From Egicoccus sp. AB-alg6-2 (GTDB taxonomy: Bacteria > Actinomycetota > Nitriliruptoria > Nitriliruptorales > Nitriliruptoraceae): a stretch of DNA of 64,000 nt. The notes under the pieces are model-generated. The model was not told where the DNA came from and searched no databases. It saw only the letters and a list, made by a program, of their open reading frames with translations. How positions within the stretch are numbered: the first letter of the stretch is position 1; every line of letters begins with the position of its first letter. The stretch covers positions 62,001 through 126,000 of the forward strand of contig NZ_JBGUAY010000001.1 of assembly GCF_041821025.1 (NCBI RefSeq), read 5' to 3'. This document shows positions 16,492 to 25,840 of the stretch, one piece after another. The position numbers and the translations under genes are program-made.

Positions 16492-17181
16492 TCAGCCGCC
16501 CGGACGTCGCAGGCGTTCGGTGACCTCCGCCACACCCGAGATGTCGGTGATCCGGCCGGGCTCGGCCAGCAGCACCTGATCGGCGAGCACCGCCAGTTCG
16601 TCGGGATCGTGGGTCACGAACAGCGCCGGGATGCCGGTCTCGTCGACGAGGTCACGGACGAGCCGCCGCAGTCGGTGCCGCCGCTGCAGGTCGAGTGCGT
16701 TGAACGGCTCGTCGAGCAGCAGCAGGCGGGGGGCTCCCGCCAAGGCGCGGGCGAGGGCGACCCGCTGCTGTTGGCCGCCCGAGAGCGTGTGCGGACGGCG
16801 ATCGGCGAACGGTGCCGCGCCGGTGCGCTCGAGCCAGTCGGTGGCGATGCGCCGGCGCTGCTCGCGCGTCCCGCTGGCCGCGGCGAGGGCGACGTTGGCC
16901 AGCACCGTGCGGTGCGGCAACAGGTAGGCCTGCTGGAAGACCATGCCGATGCGACGACGGTGCACGGGCAACCGGTGGCCCGCGACGGTGTCGACGAAGC
17001 CGACGCCATCGAGGCTGATGCGTCCCGCGACGGGGTCGTCCAGTCCGGCGATCAGCCGCAGCAGCCGGGTCTTGCCAGCGCCGGACGGCCCGAACAGCAC
17101 CGTGAGGCCGGGGGGGAGCGCAAAGTCGGCGTGGAGTTCGAAGTCGCCGACCCGGGCGCGGACGTCGACCTCGAGGCTCAC
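16492..17181 (-). CDS. modC: Molybdate ABC transporter ATPase, short form
   Basis: Energises molybdate uptake through ModB. The 229 residues contain Walker A GPSGAGKT (31-38), signature LSGGQQQR (133-140) and Walker B LLLLDEPF (153-160), with a His in the switch (TH) after it. Standard ModC is about 350 residues and ends in a molybdate-binding TOBE/Mop domain that gives feedback inhibition; that domain is absent here. GTG 17181 overlaps the modB stop by 4 bases. Confidence 0.9.
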   Translation of the reverse strand: MSLEVDVRARVGDFELHADFALPPGLTVLFGPSGAGKTRLLRLIAGLDDPVAGRISLDGVGFVDTVAGHRLPVHRRRIGMVFQQAYLLPHRTVLANVALAAASGTREQRRRIATDWLERTGAAPFADRRPHTLSGGQQQRVALARALAGAPRLLLLDEPFNALDLQRRHRLRRLVRDLVDETGIPALFVTHDPDELAVLADQVLLAEPGRITDISGVAEVTERLRRPGG

Positions 17182-17834
17182 AGTGCCGCCCGCTCGAGCC
17201 GGCGGACCAGCAGCAGGATCGCCACCGCAACGGCCGAGAGCACCCCCGCGAGCACTCCGGCGGTGGCGTAGTCGAACGCCTGCACCCGGTCGTAGACCGC
17301 GATCGGCATGGTCTGGGTCCGGCCGGGGATGTTGCCCGCCACCAGCAGCGTGGTGCCGAAGTCGCCGAGCGCACGCGCGAACGCGAGCGAGATCCCGGCC
17401 ACGATGCCGCGTCCGGCCAGCGGCAGGGTCACCATGAACGCCAACCGCCGCCCGTGCAGCCCGGCGACGCGTGCGGCCTCCTCGTAGCCGCGGTCGACCG
17501 CGGCGATGGCGGCGGTCGCCGTCCGCAGGCAGTACGGCAGGCTGGCGATGGTCGCGGCGATCACCGCCGCCTGCCACGTGAAGACCAGCGGAAAGCCCGT
17601 GACGGCCTCCCAGGCGCGCCCGATCGGTGAAGTGCGTCCGATCGTGACCAGCAGGTAGTAGCCCAGAACGGTGGGTGGCAGCACGATCGGCAGGCTCGCG
17701 ACCGCCTCGACCAAGCCGTGGCCGGGGAACCGCCACCGCGCCAGGGCGTAGGCGCCGGCGACCCCGATGATGGTGGTGAACAGCGTCGCGAGGACGGCGA
17801 CACGCAACGACAGCAGCAGTGGGAACCAGTCCAC
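17178..17834 (-). CDS. modB: Molybdate ABC transporter permease
   Basis: Membrane channel of the molybdate importer: 218 residues, about five to six hydrophobic segments. The cytoplasmic EAA loop is recognisable as EEAARVAGLHGRRLAFMVTLPLA-like sequence (approximately 118-140), and the conserved AFARALGDFGTTLLVAGNIPGRT follows. The start lies 2 bases after the modA stop, and its stop overlaps modC, so modA-modB-modC are tightly coupled. Tungstate could also be carried by such a system. Confidence 0.94.
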   Translation of the reverse strand: MDWFPLLLSLRVAVLATLFTTIIGVAGAYALARWRFPGHGLVEAVASLPIVLPPTVLGYYLLVTIGRTSPIGRAWEAVTGFPLVFTWQAAVIAATIASLPYCLRTATAAIAAVDRGYEEAARVAGLHGRRLAFMVTLPLAGRGIVAGISLAFARALGDFGTTLLVAGNIPGRTQTMPIAVYDRVQAFDYATAGVLAGVLSAVAVAILLLVRRLERAAL

Positions 17835-17836
17835 GA

Positions 17837-18697
17837 TCAGTGGTCGCCCATGGCGTCCGGGCCTTCCGCGCCCGACCCGCCCTCGTCCGGGGTCGTCTCG
17901 CCGGGCAACGACAACCCGAACCTGCGCATCACCGCCCGCCCCTGTTCGCCGTTGACGAACGCGGCGAACCGCGCCGCCCGTCGCGCCCGATCCGGGTCGG
18001 ACGCGACGATCAGCAGGTCCTGCTGCAACGGCTCGTGGAGTCCCGCGTCGACCGCCTGCCAGTCCCCCTCACCGGCCTCGTCGGCCGCCAGGGCGAGCGA
18101 GAGCGCCACGATCGCGACGTCGGCGTTGCCGGTGGCGGCCAGGCGCTGGGCGTCGGACACGTTCTCGCCATGGACCAGCTTCGGCCCGATGCGGTCGAGC
18201 ACGCCCGCAGACTCCAGCGCCTGCCGGGCGGCGAGTCCGTACGGCGCATGCTCGGGGTTGGCGATGGCCACGGTGCGGATGCGATCGTCGGCCGCCAACT
18301 CCTCGAGGTCGTCCCATTCGCGCCACCTCGCCGCCGGGGACCACATCGCGAGGCGCCCGTGGGCATAGGTCGCCTGCGTCGCCGCGTCCCCGACCCCGGC
18401 CTCGAGCACCCGCTCGACGTAAGCGACGCTGGCCGACGCGAACAGGTCCATCGGCGCACCCTCGATGATCTGCTGCGCCAACTGCCCCGACGAACCGAAG
18501 TTGAACACGACCCGCTCGCCGGCCTCGGCCTCGAATGCCGCCCCGAGCTCCGCGAATGCCGGACGCAGGTCGGACGCCGCAGCCACCAGCAGCGGGTCGT
18601 CGGTGGCCGCGCCAGCGCCCCCACCCGAGCACCCCACCACGCCGAGCACGCCGATGGCGAGCAGCAGGCACACGGGCCGAAACCGGACGGGCCCCAT
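17837..18697 (-). CDS. modA: Molybdate-binding lipoprotein of ABC transporter
   Basis: Captures molybdate outside the membrane and hands it to ModB. The 286-residue precursor has a lipobox VVGC with Cys23, then a Gly/Ala linker and a type-II periplasmic binding fold: LLVAAASDLRPAF at the mature start, NFGSSGQLAQQI, and the WxAVDAGL region. The start ATG directly abuts the stop of the upstream regulator gene (TGAATG). The C-terminal tail is acidic. Confidence 0.95.
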   Translation of the reverse strand: MGPVRFRPVCLLLAIGVLGVVGCSGGGAGAATDDPLLVAAASDLRPAFAELGAAFEAEAGERVVFNFGSSGQLAQQIIEGAPMDLFASASVAYVERVLEAGVGDAATQATYAHGRLAMWSPAARWREWDDLEELAADDRIRTVAIANPEHAPYGLAARQALESAGVLDRIGPKLVHGENVSDAQRLAATGNADVAIVALSLALAADEAGEGDWQAVDAGLHEPLQQDLLIVASDPDRARRAARFAAFVNGEQGRAVMRRFGLSLPGETTPDEGGSGAEGPDAMGDH

Positions 18698-19708
18698 TCA
18701 GGCCGCCTCGAGGGCGTAGCCCGGTAGGATCGCCAGACGCCGACGCAGCCGCGCCGACGCCAGCAGTTCACCGAGCGCGACGGCGCCGGGGTGGTCCGCG
18801 GAGCGGGCGTCGATCCAGACCTCGACCCGGTGGGTCTCGAGCGCGTGGAAGACCATGCCAGCGGCCAGCGCCACGGGCTCGATGGTGACCGCGGCGATCC
18901 CGCCGACGCTCGCCTGCCTGGCCGCATCGAGGTGCCCCGTCGCCAACGGCCCGTCGGGGCAGGGCCGCCCCTCCGCGAGCAGGGCCCGCTCGTAGGCCGC
19001 CTGCGCCGCTGCGCCGGCGTCACGCTGCACCACGGGACCCTCTCCGGCGACTGCCGCGGCCAGCGCGGCCTCGGCGCCCTGCGGTACGGCAAGACCGGTT
19101 CGCCACGCCGCCAGGGGCAGGCGGTGGACGCTGGTGGGGTGCTGCGGTCCGGCCACCTGGACATCGTGGACGACCGCGGCGTGGGCACGACCGGTGACGA
19201 GCGCGAGCCTGGCCGCCGAGGACGACGCGAGGACCGGCACGATACGGCCGTTGCCGCGTTCCGGGCCGAGTGCCGCGACGATGCCGAGTGACGGGTCGCA
19301 GCCGGCGACGAGGAAGCCGTCGGTGTCCGCGCCGGGCAACAGTGCGACCCGCCTGTCGTCGATGACCGCGTCCGGTGCCGACCACACCTCGCCGTCGTCG
19401 GTGCCCGGTGTCGGGATGCAGACGTGGTGATCACCGACCTGGACGACCCGGACGGCCTGGCCGTCGGCGAGGGCGTCGCCGAGCACGTGCAGTGCCCGCG
19501 GGGGTCCGACGGCCAGCAGGTCCTCGACGGTCGTGCCAAGCACGCCGGCCAGGGCGACGGCGGCGTCGACCCGCGGCAGGTGCCGGCCGGCCTCGAGGGT
19601 GCCCAGCGCCTGGCGGCTGATGCCGGCCCGGTCAGCCAGCTCGGCCTGGCTCAGGCCGAGGGCACGGCGCATGCGCCGCACGCGCTGCCCGATCGCCGCC
19701 GGATCCAT
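18698..19708 (-). CDS. XRE-type HTH regulator with PBP-like ligand domain (probable molybdate sensor)
   Basis: A one-component regulator that likely reads molybdate or molybdenum cofactor status. Residues 5-65 form an XRE helix-turn-helix (LGLSQAELADRAGISRQALG). From about 110 to 336 there is a substrate-binding-protein-like domain (PBP_like family), with patterns such as DAAVALAGVLGTTVEDLL before it and AAAVAGEGPVVQRDAGAAAQ within. The family is commonly encoded next to molybdate transport genes in actinobacteria and replaces ModE. ATG 19708 has AGGAG at 5 bases. First gene of the mod operon, with the stop fused to the modA start. The ligand is inferred from context. Confidence 0.85.
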   Translation of the reverse strand: MDPAAIGQRVRRMRRALGLSQAELADRAGISRQALGTLEAGRHLPRVDAAVALAGVLGTTVEDLLAVGPPRALHVLGDALADGQAVRVVQVGDHHVCIPTPGTDDGEVWSAPDAVIDDRRVALLPGADTDGFLVAGCDPSLGIVAALGPERGNGRIVPVLASSSAARLALVTGRAHAAVVHDVQVAGPQHPTSVHRLPLAAWRTGLAVPQGAEAALAAAVAGEGPVVQRDAGAAAQAAYERALLAEGRPCPDGPLATGHLDAARQASVGGIAAVTIEPVALAAGMVFHALETHRVEVWIDARSADHPGAVALGELLASARLRRRLAILPGYALEAA

Positions 19709-19719
19709 GCCGCTCCTGC

Positions 19720-19743
19720 GTGACGCCCACTTCCTGGCGTCAC
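19720..19743. promoter_or_regulatory. Inverted repeat just upstream of the mod regulator gene
   Basis: GTGACGCC-N8-GGCGTCAC, perfect 8-base arms, begins 12 bases upstream of the ATG at 19708. A third GGCGTCA half-site occurs at 19776-19782. Placement over the transcript start or ribosome site fits an autoregulatory operator for the XRE-PBP regulator. This is inference from symmetry and position. Confidence 0.5.
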
Positions 19744-19758
19744 TATGCCAGATAACTA

Positions 19759-19778
19759 GCCGGCCTGTACAGGCCGGC
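19759..19778. promoter_or_regulatory. Perfect 20-base palindrome between mod operon and SLH gene
   Basis: A fully symmetrical 20-base sequence (core GCCTGTACAGGC) lies midway between the divergent mod operon and the SLH-transpeptidase gene. It could be a second operator, or a cruciform/terminator-like element insulating the two directions. It overlaps no gene. Confidence 0.5.
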
Positions 19779-19858
19779 GTCAGGACCAGCCCCGCCGAGC
19801 GGACGGGGTGGTGATCGTTCGGGTCCGTACGGTGGGAACAATCGATCTCGGAGCCTCC

Positions 19859-21079
19859 ATGCCACGTCGCACCACCTTCACGCTGCTCGCGATGGTCCTG
19901 GCCGTCCTGCTGCCCGCCCTGCCGGCGGCCGCGCAGACCGGGGACTTCGACGACGTGTCGGGGGTGCACGCGGAGGCGATCGCGGCGATCAGCGACGCGG
20001 GCATCACCGAAGGGTGCACCGCGGACCGCTACTGCCCGCAGGAGCTGGTGCGCCGCGACCAGATGGCCTCGTTCCTCGCCCGCGCCCTCGGCCTGGACAC
20101 GTCCGGGACCACGAGCTTCGCCGACGTCCCGGCCGGCAACCCGCACAGCGGCGCCATCGCGGCCATCCACGCGGAGGGCATCACGACCGGCTGTGAGGAC
20201 GGCCGCTACTGCCCGTCGGCTCCCGTGCAACGCCAGGAGATGGCCAGCTTCCTCGCCCGCGCGTTCGACCTCCAAGCGACGGACACGACCTGGTTCCACG
20301 ACATCGGGGGGACGCACGGCGACGCGGCCCAGCGCCTGGGCGCGGCCGGCGTGAGCGGCGGCTGCGACGACCTGGGCCTGCAATACTGCCCGACCGAGGA
20401 CGTCCGTCGAGACCAGATGGCCTCGTTCATCGGCCGCGCGCTCGAACTGGTGCCCGGTACCGAGATCGCCCTGCTTCTCGAGCCGGGCGACAGCGGGCCG
20501 ACCGTCACCGCGCTGCAGAAGTACCTCACCGCCAACGACTACTGGGTCGGACCGGTGGACGGCGTCTACGGCAACCTGACCGAGCAGGCCGTCCTCGCGG
20601 CCCAGAAGGTCCACGGGCTGGCCCGGGACGGGATCTACGGTCCGCTCACCCGCGGCGCGCTCGCGGCGCCGCGGACACCGGCGACGCGGAGCACTTGGGG
20701 CTACGTGGTCGAGTTCGACGAGGACCGCCAGATCGTCATGCTCGTTGAGGACGGGGTCCCCGGGATGATTTTCCACGCCTCCGGCGGGGACGAGAGCTAC
20801 TACACCCACGAGGGCACCGAGTACTGGGCAGAGACGCCCAACGGCGACTGGCACATCTACCGCGAGATCAACGACTGGCGCACCTCGCACCTCGGCGAGC
20901 TGTACCGGCCCAAGTACTTCCACACCGACGGCATCGCGTTCCACGGCTACGACGTCGTGCCTGCCCAGGCCGCGTCACACGGCTGCGTGCGCGTCAGCAT
21001 CGAGGCGATGGACTGGATCTGGGCCAACGACGCCATGCCGATCGGCACCGACGTCCTGGTCTACGGCGACCCGAACTGA
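19859..21079 (+). CDS. Secreted SLH-repeat, peptidoglycan-binding, L,D-transpeptidase protein
   Basis: A cell-wall enzyme that likely cross-links peptidoglycan. The 406 residues show a signal peptide (about 1-25, ending AAAQ), then three SLH-like repeats of about 50 residues, each with the pattern GC..(R)YCP and a QMASFL/EMASFL helix. A peptidoglycan-binding helix bundle follows (GPTVTALQKYL...GVYGNLTEQAVLAAQ), then a YkuD domain with His362 and the catalytic motif SHGCVR (Cys376). The paired Cys in each repeat may form disulfides. ATG 19859 precedes the signal peptide; an earlier in-frame start would spoil it. It stands alone between two operons. Confidence 0.9.
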   Translation: MPRRTTFTLLAMVLAVLLPALPAAAQTGDFDDVSGVHAEAIAAISDAGITEGCTADRYCPQELVRRDQMASFLARALGLDTSGTTSFADVPAGNPHSGAIAAIHAEGITTGCEDGRYCPSAPVQRQEMASFLARAFDLQATDTTWFHDIGGTHGDAAQRLGAAGVSGGCDDLGLQYCPTEDVRRDQMASFIGRALELVPGTEIALLLEPGDSGPTVTALQKYLTANDYWVGPVDGVYGNLTEQAVLAAQKVHGLARDGIYGPLTRGALAAPRTPATRSTWGYVVEFDEDRQIVMLVEDGVPGMIFHASGGDESYYTHEGTEYWAETPNGDWHIYREINDWRTSHLGELYRPKYFHTDGIAFHGYDVVPAQAASHGCVRVSIEAMDWIWANDAMPIGTDVLVYGDPN

Positions 21080-21087
21080 ACCCGGGG

Positions 21088-22359
21088 TCAGATGCCGGCG
21101 GCGATGTCGGTGCGGTGCTGCATCCCGTCGAACGAGATGTACCGCACGGCGTCGTACGCCCGCGCCCTTGCATCGGTCACGTCGACGCCACGAGCGGTGA
21201 CGTCCAGCACCCGTCCACCGGCGGTGTGCAAGGCGCCGCTGGTGTCGCGCGCCGTTCCCGCATGGAAGACCTGCACGCCGTCGAGGGCGTCGGCGGCACC
21301 GACCCCGTCGATCGGCACCCCGGTGTCGTACGGGCCCGGATATCCGCCGCTGGCCAGGACGACGGTCGCGACGGCGCCCTCGTGCCAGGTCACCTCGACG
21401 TCACGCACGGTCCCGGTCGCCGACGCCCACAGCAGTTCGCCGAGGTCGCTGGCCAGGTGCGGCAGGACGACCTGCGTCTCGGGATCGCCGAAGCGGGCGT
21501 TGAACTCCAGCAGTCGCGGTCCCGTCGCCGTCTCGACCAGTCCGGCGTACAGCAGCCCCCGGTAGGGCGAGCCACGACGCGCCAGCTCACGGAGGACGGG
21601 CAGGAAGATCAGCTCACGCAGGCGGGCGACGTCGGCGAGCCCGAAGCCGGGCACCGGGGTGTAGGCCCCCATCCCGCCGGTGTTGAGGCCCCCGTCGCCG
21701 TCGAGGGCGCGCTTGTAGTCCTGCGCGGGTGCGAGGAGCACCACGTCCTCGCCGTCGCAGACCCCGAACAGGCTGCGTTCGGGCCCGTCGAGGAACTCCT
21801 CGACGACGACGTTGGCGCCCGCCTCGCCGAAGACGCGACGCACCAACGCGTCGTCCACGGCGTCGCGGGCGTCGTCGAGGTCGTCGCAGATCCGCACGCC
21901 CTTGCCGGCGGCGAGACCGTCGGCCTTGACCACGTACGGCGGCGCGAAACGTTCCAGCGCCGCCTGGGCGACCTCACGGTCCCCCGTGGCGACGTAGCCG
22001 GCGGTCGGCGCTCCGGCCGCCACCATGATCTCCTTGGCGAACTGCTTCGATCCCTCGATACGGGCGCCTGCGGCCACGGGCCCGAACGCGGGGATCTCGC
22101 GCTGCTGGAGCTGGTCGACGACGCCTGCGACCAGCGGCGCCTCGGGACCGACGACCACCAGGTCGATGTCGCGTTCCTCGGCGAGGACGGCGACGGCCTC
22201 GGGGTCGGCCGGGTCGATGGCGTGCACCGGCCCGAGCTCGGCCAGCCCGGGATTGCCCGGTGCGGACTCGATCACCGACACCGAGGGCGAGGTGGACAGC
22301 CGCCAGCCGAGCGCGTGCTCGCGCCCGCCGCCGCCGACCACCAGTACCCGCCTACCCAC
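21088..22359 (-). CDS. purD: Phosphoribosylamine-glycine ligase
   Basis: ATP-grasp ligase of purine synthesis: phosphoribosylamine plus glycine gives GAR. At 423 residues it is full length, with VLVVGGGGREHAL at the N-terminus, the KADGLAAGKGV nucleotide loop, and LEFNARFGDPETQ near the C-terminal third, all diagnostic. GTG 22359 follows GAGGAACGAAC. It lies 109 bases downstream of purA on the same strand, so the two may be co-transcribed. The 8-base gap to the converging SLH gene leaves no room for a separate terminator. Confidence 0.97.
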   Translation of the reverse strand: MGRRVLVVGGGGREHALGWRLSTSPSVSVIESAPGNPGLAELGPVHAIDPADPEAVAVLAEERDIDLVVVGPEAPLVAGVVDQLQQREIPAFGPVAAGARIEGSKQFAKEIMVAAGAPTAGYVATGDREVAQAALERFAPPYVVKADGLAAGKGVRICDDLDDARDAVDDALVRRVFGEAGANVVVEEFLDGPERSLFGVCDGEDVVLLAPAQDYKRALDGDGGLNTGGMGAYTPVPGFGLADVARLRELIFLPVLRELARRGSPYRGLLYAGLVETATGPRLLEFNARFGDPETQVVLPHLASDLGELLWASATGTVRDVEVTWHEGAVATVVLASGGYPGPYDTGVPIDGVGAADALDGVQVFHAGTARDTSGALHTAGGRVLDVTARGVDVTDARARAYDAVRYISFDGMQHRTDIAAGI

Positions 22360-22468
22360 GTTCGTTCCTCGTCACGGTCGCCGGCAGCGTAGGCGCGCCC
22401 GCCGATCGTGGCTCTCGCGGCGGATGCGTGCATTCCGAGGCGACTCCGTGCGCGTCACGGTGCACGCA

Positions 22469-23776
<1,308 letters not shown>

Positions 23777-23964
23777 GCGATGTCCTTCGCTTCGGTCAGC
23801 GGCGGAGCGCGCACGATCTGGCGGCACGTCTCCGGCGGCCGTCACGTGCGCCCGCAACACGACGGAGGTCGCCTCGGGGCCGGTGCCGGGAGTCGTCCCG
23901 GGCCGCCGTGTCGGGAGCCTACCGGCCGCGGACTCCCCACGGGGTGCCCGCCGCCGGCCGTGGC

Positions 23965-24213
23965 TCAGGTGTCGTCGCGGGTGTCGTCGTCGAGGTTCCG
24001 ACCGTCCGCGGTCGCCTCGGCGGGCACCGCACCGTCGTCACGACGGGCGGCCGACACCACAAGCGCCACGCCGATCAGCACCAGGACGCCGGGGCCGATC
24101 CAGCGCAGGTCGGCGAACGTGAGCACCGCGACGTCGGTGAGTCCGAGGACACCGACGGTGGCGAACAGGGCGCCGAAGACGAAGGAGAGCAGGTCGAATC
24201 GGTGGGTGCGCAT
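23965..24213 (-). CDS. Small two-helix membrane protein
   Basis: An 82-residue protein with two membrane segments (about 8-30 and 38-58) and an acidic hydrophilic tail ending in repeated Asp. I do not recognise a named family. It overlaps the stop of the PspC-LiaF-like gene by one base (TGATG), so it is its co-translated partner and probably belongs to the same envelope-stress unit. The 188 bases between it and purA hold purA's likely promoter. Confidence 0.8.
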   Translation of the reverse strand: MRTHRFDLLSFVFGALFATVGVLGLTDVAVLTFADLRWIGPGVLVLIGVALVVSAARRDDGAVPAEATADGRNLDDDTRDDT

Positions 24214-25646
24214 CAGGACAGCCCTTCCTCGTCGTCGGGCGCGGTCTCGGGAGCGGTGTCGGTCGTGCGGTCGCCGTCGTCCTCCGGGGTCGCGGCGGCG
24301 GCACGGGTCACGTTGGCCTCACCGAAGCCGACGGCCACGGCGAGGGTCAGTCGCGCCTCGGACCCCTCCACCTCGTCGACGACGGTGCGCTCGAGTCCGA
24401 CCCCGTCGTTGGTGCGGTCGAGCAGGTGGAGTTCGCCCGCACCGACGCGACCGACGACCTCGACGGTCACGTCGGCAGGCACGATCACGTGGAGTTGACC
24501 GAACCCGACGTTGACGGCGACGCGCTCGTCCTCGGTGAACGTGATCTGGCTGAGGTCCAGCCGCAACTCCCCGGCGCCGACCTGGTAGCTCTCGCGCAGG
24601 ACCGAGACGTCGTCGGGCCGCTCGACCTGCGTTCCCACGGCCTGCCCGTTCCCGCCGAACACGTCGGCCGGGAACGGTTGCAGCACCTGCAGGACGAGCA
24701 GGACCGGCACCAGGAGCAGGCCGACGCCGATGAGGCCGCGCCCACGGCCGACGACGCTGCCGACCAGCAGACCGAGGCCGATCACCAGCATCGCCGCGGA
24801 GACGAGTCGGCCCGGACCCATCACCAGGGTTCCTGCGACGTCGAGCAACCACAGCACGCCGACCGTCACGGCGGCGATGCCCAACGTGACTCGTGTCAGG
24901 ACGCTGCGCGACGGCGGCATGGGTGGCGGCGTCCAGTCGCGCCCGTCGTCGCCTCCACCGGAACGTCCCGGTGGAGGGCCGGACGGCGGTGCCGACCACG
25001 GCGAGGGATCCAGCACGTGCGTGTCGCCTGCCCGCTCGCCGGACCCGGCCCAGGACGCCCCGGGGCCGTCGATGCGCACGGTGTCCGCGCGCGAGGGATC
25101 GGTGCTGCTCATGGCGGTCTCCGGGGGCCGTGCCGTGTGGTGGACGGGTGTGGGGGCGCGGTCGGCGGCGCGCCACAGCGCGACGCCGACGGCGATCAGG
25201 ACGAGCGGGACCAGGACGGAACGGTCGGCGCCGACCCGGAAGGGTCCGGGACCGTGGAAGGGGCCCTCGATCAGCCACAGGGCGCCGACGATCAGGGTGC
25301 CGACACCGACCCAGAACAGCGGGTCGCGGCCACCCAACTGCTCGCGCCGCTGGGGACGCGGTGCGCGGCTCTCCTCCTCGGTCTCCTCCGGCACGAAGAT
25401 CCAGGCCAGCACGTAGGCGACCAGGAACACCCCCTGGGTCAGCAGGGTGAGGACGACGAACAGGACCCGGGCGACGGCGACGTCGATGCCGAGGTGGTCG
25501 GCGAGGCCGGCGAGGACGCCGGCGAGCAGCCGCCCCTCGCGACGACGACGCAGCGGAGGCGCAGGTGGCGGCGGGACGGAGGAGGACACGGCAGACTCGA
25601 GGTGGAGGTCGGCGACGGCAGGCGACCGCAGGCGCGGTGGTCCCAT
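24213..25646 (-). CDS. PspC-domain membrane protein with LiaF-like C-terminal domain
   Basis: Probable sensor or inhibitor part of an envelope-stress system. The N-terminal PspC domain (about 35-95) has the pattern RLLAGVLAGLADHLGIDVAVARV, two hydrophobic helices follow, and a second cluster of helices lies around 260-340. The C-terminal 100 residues form repeated beta-strands like the LiaF/'toast-rack' domain (NVGFGQLHVIVPADV, then VGRVGAGELHL). In Bacillus, LiaF holds the LiaSR pair inactive. The start is unsure: ATG 25646 or GTG 25589 (both in frame, neither with a strong ribosome site). It is divergent from the kinase gene. Confidence 0.8.
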   Translation of the reverse strand: MGPPRLRSPAVADLHLESAVSSSVPPPPAPPLRRRREGRLLAGVLAGLADHLGIDVAVARVLFVVLTLLTQGVFLVAYVLAWIFVPEETEEESRAPRPQRREQLGGRDPLFWVGVGTLIVGALWLIEGPFHGPGPFRVGADRSVLVPLVLIAVGVALWRAADRAPTPVHHTARPPETAMSSTDPSRADTVRIDGPGASWAGSGERAGDTHVLDPSPWSAPPSGPPPGRSGGGDDGRDWTPPPMPPSRSVLTRVTLGIAAVTVGVLWLLDVAGTLVMGPGRLVSAAMLVIGLGLLVGSVVGRGRGLIGVGLLLVPVLLVLQVLQPFPADVFGGNGQAVGTQVERPDDVSVLRESYQVGAGELRLDLSQITFTEDERVAVNVGFGQLHVIVPADVTVEVVGRVGAGELHLLDRTNDGVGLERTVVDEVEGSEARLTLAVAVGFGEANVTRAAAATPEDDGDRTTDTAPETAPDDEEGLS

Positions 25647-25840
25647 GGTGCGCCGGCACGCCCCCTCCGGCCATCGGGGACCACCCTGGGACGACCCTGA
25701 GCGCGCGGCGACAGCTCCGGGGCGGCTCCGGTGCCGCACGGCGGGACCATGTGCGACGCTGCTGATGGACGCACACGCGAGGCAGTGCCATCGACCACGT
25801 TCCCGGCCCGGACACCGCGCCGCCGCCCGCGCCGGGCGGT

